Origin: Acidobacteria bacterium UBA7540
Lineage (GTDB): Bacteria; Acidobacteriota; Terriglobia; UBA7540
DNA length: 19,201 nt
Assembly: GCA_002478145.1 (NCBI GenBank)
Contig: DLMI01000032.1
Location: 1 to 19,201 of the forward strand
Reading direction: 5' to 3'
Under the pieces are notes generated by a model. The model was not told where the DNA came from and made no database searches. It saw nothing but the letters and a program-made list of their open reading frames with translations. The translations under genes were made by a program, and so were the position numbers. Below, in pieces: positions 14,811 to 19,201 of this stretch; the first letter of the stretch is position 1; every line of letters begins with the position of its first letter.

Positions 14811-16010
14811 TTACTTTGGGGAACGAAGCGCCACTTCATACGCTTGCAGCAGGGCGTTCCGGTCGGTTTCCCAGTTAAAGTGCTCGACGATTCGCCTGCG
14901 GCCGCGTTCGCCAAGCTCTCGTCGCAGAGATTCAGAATCCAACAAGCTGAGCACCTTCTCGGCAAAATCGACTGGATCGCTCGGGCGAGCATAGAGGGCT
15001 GCGTCCGCAGCAGACCGGCGTCCCTCCGTTAGTTCGAAGAGTACAACCGGCATTCCAAAAGCCATGTATTCGAGAATCTTCCCCATGGTGGATTTATCAT
15101 TCATAGGGTTCAGCGGGTCAGGCGCCACACCGACATCCGCCGTCGAGAGGTATTTGGCGAGTTCTTCACCGGGGATTCGCCCCGTGAAGTTAACCACCGA
15201 CTGCAATCCTTTTTGGGCGACCAAGTCCTTGATGTGCGGCAGCTCGGTTCCCGACCCGATAAAAGTGAAGAACGTGTCGTCGCGGCCCTTCTTTCTTACC
15301 ATGTACTCGATCGAATCGACCCAGAGGTCGAGCCCATCTTGTGGCCCCATCACGCCGAGATACAAGGCCAGGAGTTTCTTCCCATGTTTTAACTCCGGAT
15401 ACGCCGGGCCACGTCGCATTTTCTCGGGTTCAGGGCTGACTCGGACGATGAATACTCGCTCGGGCGGCATCCCGCCGCGTTGAATGGCAATTTCGCGATA
15501 GGACTGATTAGTAGCCAGCGAAACATCCGCAGTCCAGAAGGTTGCGCGCTCAACAAAGCAAACCAGGCGGTAGAGGAAATCTTCCCGGCCAAACTTAGCC
15601 AGATACAGTTCGGGGTTCAAATCCAGGTGGTCGAAGATATAGCGGGCGCCGAAGAGCTTAAAAAACAGCCCGATCAGAAACATGATGTCCGGGGGGTTCC
15701 AGGTGTGAACCACGCGGAAACGGGTGCGGAAGTAGATTTTCAGGGCCAGATAAAGCTGTGCCGCAAGCGCGCCAACGTATTCCAGCAGGTAACCTGCCGG
15801 CCCCGATGCCTCCCAAACTCCATAACGGTAGATCTCGATTTCCTCGATTGTCTCAAAGCTCCGCTCGCAGCCCGCGCCTTTAGGCGAGATAACGGAGACA
15901 CGGTAGCCGGCGTCTCTCAAGGCGCATGCCTCCTGCCAGGCGCGCCGCACAAATGGGAAGGGTAGATTCTCGATAATTATTAATACCCCGATTCGGCGGT
16001 CACTACTCAT
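14811..16010 (-). CDS. Glycosyltransferase family 4 (GT-B fold), exopolysaccharide type
   Basis: 399-aa GT-B enzyme that should transfer a sugar from a nucleotide-sugar donor to a lipid-linked glycan at the cytoplasmic membrane. N-terminal acceptor domain ~1-190: GVLIIIENLPFPFVRRAWQE, GYRVSVISPKGAG (35-47), VVHTWNPPDIMFLIG (100-114), FDHLDLNPELY. C-terminal donor domain from LLALYLGVMGPQDGLDL (213-229), then IGSGTELPHI (251-260) and the signature PMNDKSTMGKILEYMAFGMP (302-321). Hydrophobic stretches at 73-93 and 108-121 suit membrane association. Two ATGs lie six bases apart. The second (16010) is preferred because AGGA then sits 6 nt upstream instead of touching the codon. It follows the other GT4 gene by 76 bp and is probably in one transcript with it. 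Sugar specificity is unknown. Confidence 0.9.
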   Translation of the reverse strand: MSSDRRIGVLIIIENLPFPFVRRAWQEACALRDAGYRVSVISPKGAGCERSFETIEEIEIYRYGVWEASGPAGYLLEYVGALAAQLYLALKIYFRTRFRVVHTWNPPDIMFLIGLFFKLFGARYIFDHLDLNPELYLAKFGREDFLYRLVCFVERATFWTADVSLATNQSYREIAIQRGGMPPERVFIVRVSPEPEKMRRGPAYPELKHGKKLLALYLGVMGPQDGLDLWVDSIEYMVRKKGRDDTFFTFIGSGTELPHIKDLVAQKGLQSVVNFTGRIPGEELAKYLSTADVGVAPDPLNPMNDKSTMGKILEYMAFGMPVVLFELTEGRRSAADAALYARPSDPVDFAEKVLSLLDSESLRRELGERGRRRIVEHFNWETDRNALLQAYEVALRSPK

Positions 16011-16086
16011 TTGCATTCCTGTATAGTTCGATCTGCATCAAGTTGGGGCGAATTCGGATTCTAACATCTCACAAATCCTGCCGGAA

Positions 16087-17070
16087 TTAGCCGTGTCGGA
16101 CAACGTTTGAGTAGACTTGCAGGATTTGCCTGGCGACGTTCTCCGTCGAGAGCCTGGCAATCCGCTCGCGCCCGCGAGTGCGCATCCCTCTACGGCAGAC
16201 CTCCACGATTTTTGCGGCCATCTCTCCGCAATCACGCGACACCAAATGGCATCCTTCCGTTTGGCCGATCAGCGCGGCTGTGTCGCCCACATCCACGGTA
16301 ATCACTGGGAGGTTGGTGGCCATGGCCTCTTTGACAGTATTGGGAGAACCCTCGGCTTGGGAAGCCAGGATCAGGACATCGGCAGCATTCATATAGAGTG
16401 GCATGCGGGATTGAGGAACGCCGGAAACCCGAAGAATTTCTAACTCGGGGATGGCTTGCCGTGCCCGCGCCACTGCCGACTCAATAACGTCAAAGCGCTT
16501 CTCGGCGCGCTCTGGGTCATAAGGAAATAGGACAAGTTTCTTTTGCGGATCAAGGCCCAGACTCCGTCTAGCTTCAGCCTGGTCGGCGGGTTTGAAGAGA
16601 TCCAGGTCAACTCCGTTCGGGATGACCTGCGCGGCCTCAAGCCTCAACCGGCTTTTCAGCTCGGCAGTCTTGACAATGACCGCAGAAGCGAGGCGTGCCA
16701 GCAAGAAACTCGAGAGCTGGTAGAACCGACCGAAAGCTGAAATGTGATCGCCCCCCGTGAACTTCCCCGTGACATCGAAGCCCATGAATGAGACCACAAG
16801 AGGGACGGAAATCTGGCAGCGAGCCACCAGTCCGGATAAGCCCATGTGCGCGTGGATCAAATCGTAGCGATGGGTGCGCAGCCGCTGCCACAATTGCGGG
16901 AGGGCGCGCAAATAGTGCCAGCGGGATTCGCGGCCGTTGATGAAAAGTACGTCGTAATCCACCCCCAGGGGCCGCAAGGACTCCATCTGGGCTTTCACGA
17001 AGCAACCGTAACTCGGATCGGCTTCGTAAGGCCAGAGGTTGGCAACCACCAGAACTCGGTACAAAGTCAT
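16087..17070 (-). CDS. Glycosyltransferase family 4 (GT-B fold)
   Basis: 327-aa retaining GT-B glycosyltransferase, somewhat short for the family but with both halves present. Acceptor domain: RVLVVANLWPYEADPSYGCF (5-24), YDLIHAHMGLSGLVA (69-83). Donor domain: IPNGVDLDLFKP (150-161), KLVLFPYDPERAEKRFDV (178-195), then ILASQAEGSPNTVKEAMATN (234-253) with the EX7E pair E240/E248. The frame is open 31 codons further upstream, but that stretch is encoded by the palindromic repeat at 17106-17242 and is not homologous to the family, so ATG at 17070 is chosen. No good Shine-Dalgarno precedes it. It is likely cotranscribed with the downstream GT4 and divergent from the asparagine synthetase gene, a common layout in surface-polysaccharide loci. 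Confidence 0.88.
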   Translation of the reverse strand: MTLYRVLVVANLWPYEADPSYGCFVKAQMESLRPLGVDYDVLFINGRESRWHYLRALPQLWQRLRTHRYDLIHAHMGLSGLVARCQISVPLVVSFMGFDVTGKFTGGDHISAFGRFYQLSSFLLARLASAVIVKTAELKSRLRLEAAQVIPNGVDLDLFKPADQAEARRSLGLDPQKKLVLFPYDPERAEKRFDVIESAVARARQAIPELEILRVSGVPQSRMPLYMNAADVLILASQAEGSPNTVKEAMATNLPVITVDVGDTAALIGQTEGCHLVSRDCGEMAAKIVEVCRRGMRTRGRERIARLSTENVARQILQVYSNVVRHG

Positions 17071-17105
17071 ACAGCGCGGCACCGCCGCAACCAAAACGAG
17101 ACTCT

Positions 17106-17242
17106 CTCTGGAGTGCGGCAGCTTGCTGCCGCTTTGATCTGGCGAGCTTGCTCGCGGCTTCACCTCGCCAGGAACCGCACACTAGTGCACCGCCAGCAAG
17201 CTGGCCTGGGGAAAACCGGCAGCAAGCTGCCGCACTCCAGAG
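17106..17242. repeat. 137-bp compound inverted repeat of four hairpins
   Basis: Perfect 26-bp inverted arms at 17106-17131 and 17217-17242 (starting CTCTGGAGTGCGGCAGCTTG from either side), 85 bp apart. Each arm contains its own hairpin cggcag-cttg-ctgccg. Between them are gcgag-cttg-ctcgc (17142-17155) and gccag-caag-ctggc (17192-17205). The element is two head-to-head copies of a two-hairpin unit, all loops CTTG/CAAG. GGAG precedes the first stem, as in REP sequences. It fills the divergent region between the GT4 gene and asnB, ending 36 bp before the GT4 start codon. Confidence 0.75.
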
Positions 17243-17342
17243 CATTCCCTCGTCGCAACAATGGAGATTCTAACCCTTCGGAGAAGAAATCGGTAGCGCT
17301 GAAGCGACGTATTCCTTCCATGTGGCGCAGGTGAAACTCGAC

Positions 17343-17348
17343 TACAAT
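17343..17348 (+). promoter_or_regulatory. Weak candidate -10 box for asnB
   Basis: TACAAT lies 45 bp before the ATG at 17393. No clear -35 exists at 16-18 bp; TGTGGC at 17321-17326 is the nearest. GGTG at 17381-17384 is the only Shine-Dalgarno-like sequence. Confidence 0.25.
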
Positions 17349-17392
17349 GGACCACTTAGCAATTGCATCTCTTTCGTTTTGGTGTTCACCCT

Positions 17393-19186
17393 ATGTGCGG
17401 ATTCGCAGGGTTCGTGGGTTCGGCGCCGGAGCAGGAACTGCGGACCCAGGTTTGCCGAATGGCCGACCAGCTTGTTCACCGGGGGCCGGACGATTCCGGC
17501 GTCTGGGTTGATGCGGAAGCCGGCATCGCCTTGGGATTTCGACGCCTGGCGATTGTGGACCTTTCTCCGACTGGCCGCCAACCCATGACCTCCTCCAATG
17601 GCCGATACGTCATGGTCTTCAACGGCGAAGTCTACAACTTCGGAGAATTGCGAAAGGACCTCGAATCACGAGGGCACGGCTTTCGCGGCCACTCCGATAC
17701 GGAAGTCATGCTGGAGGCAGTGAGCGAGTGGGGCCTGGAGGCGGCGGTCAAGAAATTCGTCGGCATGTTTGCCTTCGCGCTTTGGGACAGGCGCGAGCGG
17801 GTGCTGCACCTGGTGCGGGACCGCCTGGGCATAAAGCCACTTTACTGCGGATGGGCGGATAGGACTTTCCTCTTCGGTTCGGAGTTGAAGGCGCTCCGCG
17901 TGCATCCTGATTTCGCCCCGGAAATCAATCGCGGGGCTCTCGCCTTGTATTTGCGATACGGCTACATACCCCAACCCTACTCCATTTATCAGGGAATCTG
18001 GAAGCTGCCTCCCGGCCACATCCTCAGTCTCAGGGCCGGAGCGCAGACCTCCTTCGAGTTATCGGGAACGGCTCTCTATTGGTCTGCCAAAGAGGTTTAC
18101 GAGAACGGAGCCGCGAACCCATTCAGGGGCTCTGAAGGTGAAGCTGTCGAGGAGTTGGATCGGCTTCTGCGGGAATCGGTCCGCCTGCGGATGATAGCGG
18201 ATGTCCCTCTGGGCGCCTTTCTTTCCGGCGGCATCGATTCTTCGACGGTGGTCGCATTGATGCAGGCGCAGAGCAATCGCCCGGTGAAGACGTTCACAAT
18301 CGGCTTTCACGCGCAGGAATTCAATGAGGCAGCTCATGCCAAAACTGTGGCCGCCCACCTGGGGACCGAACACACCGAACTGTACGTGACCCCGCAAGAA
18401 GCCCTGGATGTCATCCCCAAGCTGCCAACCCTTTACGACGAGCCTTTCGCAGACTCCTCCCAGATTCCGACTTACCTGGTTTCCGCCTTGACGCGCCGGC
18501 ACGTTACCGTGAGCCTCTCCGGAGATGGTGGCGATGAGCTGTTCGGAGGGTACCAACGCTATAGCAATGCGCGCCAATTCTGGGAGACTGTCAGCCGGTT
18601 TCCACATTTCACCAGAAAGGCCTTGGCCAGATTCATCCGAGTGTGTAAGCCCGCCACCTATGACCGCCTGATCGGCAGGCTCGGTCCGTTACTCCCCCGG
18701 CTGGCACGCCCGTCTTCGGTTGGCGAAAGAATGTACAGGCTGGCGGAAGTAATGACGGTTAGGAATCCCGAGGAGCTTTACCGTCAATTGGTGTCTTACT
18801 GGAAGTCCCCGACGGAAGTTGTGCTGAATGCGAAGGAAGCGCCGGCCCTACTAACCCAATCTTCAGACTGGGCGCGCCTGGCTGATATCTCGCAACGAAT
18901 GATGTTCCTCGACTTGGCCACTTACCTTCCGGACGATATTCTTGCCAAGGTTGACCGGGCCAGCATGAGTGTGAGTCTTGAAGCTCGAGTGCCGATCCTC
19001 GACCACAGGGTCGTGGAGTTTGCGGCCCGTGTCCCAATTTCCATGAAGATTCGCTCCGGCCAGGGGAAATGGCTGCTCCGGCAGGTGCTCTACAGGTATG
19101 TACCGCGAGAACTCGTCGAGCGGCCCAAGATGGGTTTTTCAGTTCCAATCGAAGACTGGCTACGCGGGCCTCTGCGCGATTGCTGA
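17393..19186 (+). CDS. asnB: Asparagine synthetase, glutamine-hydrolysing (AsnB-like amidotransferase), apparently short C-terminus
   Basis: 597-aa two-domain enzyme. An Ntn glutaminase domain begins MCGFAGFVG with nucleophile Cys2, then LVHRGPDDSGVW and FNGEVYNF. The ATP-pyrophosphatase synthetase domain has the PP-loop LSGGIDSSTVV (S278GGIDSS) and SGDGGDELFGGYQRY (from S376). LEARVPILDHRVVEFAARVP and RPKMGFSVPIEDWLRGPLRD close the protein. It makes Asn from Asp, Gln and ATP; relatives in polysaccharide clusters amidate sugar uronates or other carboxylates, which the adjacent GT4 genes make possible here. ATG 17393 is required because Cys2 must follow Met1; the frame is open 10 codons earlier. 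The protein ends RDC-stop, roughly 30 residues before family members usually end. One extra G after 19179 would read RDWADSDEG onward, so a frameshift or base-call error is plausible. Confidence 0.88.
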   Translation: MCGFAGFVGSAPEQELRTQVCRMADQLVHRGPDDSGVWVDAEAGIALGFRRLAIVDLSPTGRQPMTSSNGRYVMVFNGEVYNFGELRKDLESRGHGFRGHSDTEVMLEAVSEWGLEAAVKKFVGMFAFALWDRRERVLHLVRDRLGIKPLYCGWADRTFLFGSELKALRVHPDFAPEINRGALALYLRYGYIPQPYSIYQGIWKLPPGHILSLRAGAQTSFELSGTALYWSAKEVYENGAANPFRGSEGEAVEELDRLLRESVRLRMIADVPLGAFLSGGIDSSTVVALMQAQSNRPVKTFTIGFHAQEFNEAAHAKTVAAHLGTEHTELYVTPQEALDVIPKLPTLYDEPFADSSQIPTYLVSALTRRHVTVSLSGDGGDELFGGYQRYSNARQFWETVSRFPHFTRKALARFIRVCKPATYDRLIGRLGPLLPRLARPSSVGERMYRLAEVMTVRNPEELYRQLVSYWKSPTEVVLNAKEAPALLTQSSDWARLADISQRMMFLDLATYLPDDILAKVDRASMSVSLEARVPILDHRVVEFAARVPISMKIRSGQGKWLLRQVLYRYVPRELVERPKMGFSVPIEDWLRGPLRDC

Positions 19187-19201
19187 TTCCGATGAAGGTG
19201 G

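Noticed and set aside
17071..17163. Upstream extension of the second GT4 protein
   Set aside because: Those codons are largely encoded by the left part of the palindromic repeat, and the family N-terminus begins at the ATG at 17070.

Overview
The window looks like part of the chromosome of a GC-rich, polysaccharide-degrading soil or sediment bacterium, most plausibly an Acidobacteriota member. This is an inference. It rests on the gene content, on the number and style of intergenic palindromic repeats (GGGGCT-GA-AGCCCC, GTAG/GGAG-headed REP-like hairpins, inverted CTCTCCCCC pairs), and on a protein of the STGPR...NALKHG type. No rRNA, tRNA, CRISPR array, integrase or transposase gene was seen.

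Left part (112-9566): a beta-glucan/beta-mannan utilisation locus. A GH94 cellobiose phosphorylase on the minus strand diverges from a plus-strand series: secreted GH9 endoglucanase, SSS-type sodium symporter, cellobiose 2-epimerase (AGE fold) and GH130 4-O-beta-D-mannosyl-D-glucose phosphorylase. In the inferred scheme the GH9 enzyme releases cello-oligosaccharides outside the cytoplasmic membrane and the symporter may import the products. Cellobiose is phosphorolysed to Glc-1-P plus glucose. Mannobiose is epimerised to Man-Glc and phosphorolysed to Man-1-P plus glucose. A 470-bp repeat-rich gap (6599-7068) separates the symporter from the epimerase/phosphorylase pair.

Middle part (9567-14624): three apparently unrelated plus-strand genes separated by repeat-bearing gaps. 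They are (i) a probable fusion of an Lnt-like multi-pass membrane region, a Trm112-like segment and a class I SAM methyltransferase; (ii) a basic, partly coiled-coil protein of unknown function whose 3' end runs into DNA repeats; and (iii) a secreted, divergent GH28 (pectinase-type) hydrolase. The GH28 gene has an excellent sigma70-like promoter, and an 81-nt multi-hairpin element lies in its presumed leader.

Right part (14811-19201): the edge of what looks like a surface-polysaccharide locus. Two family-4 glycosyltransferases lie on the minus strand. They diverge from a glutamine-hydrolysing asparagine synthetase (asnB-like) that stops earlier than its family normally does, 15 bases before the window ends. 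A 137-bp compound inverted repeat of four hairpins sits between the divergent genes.
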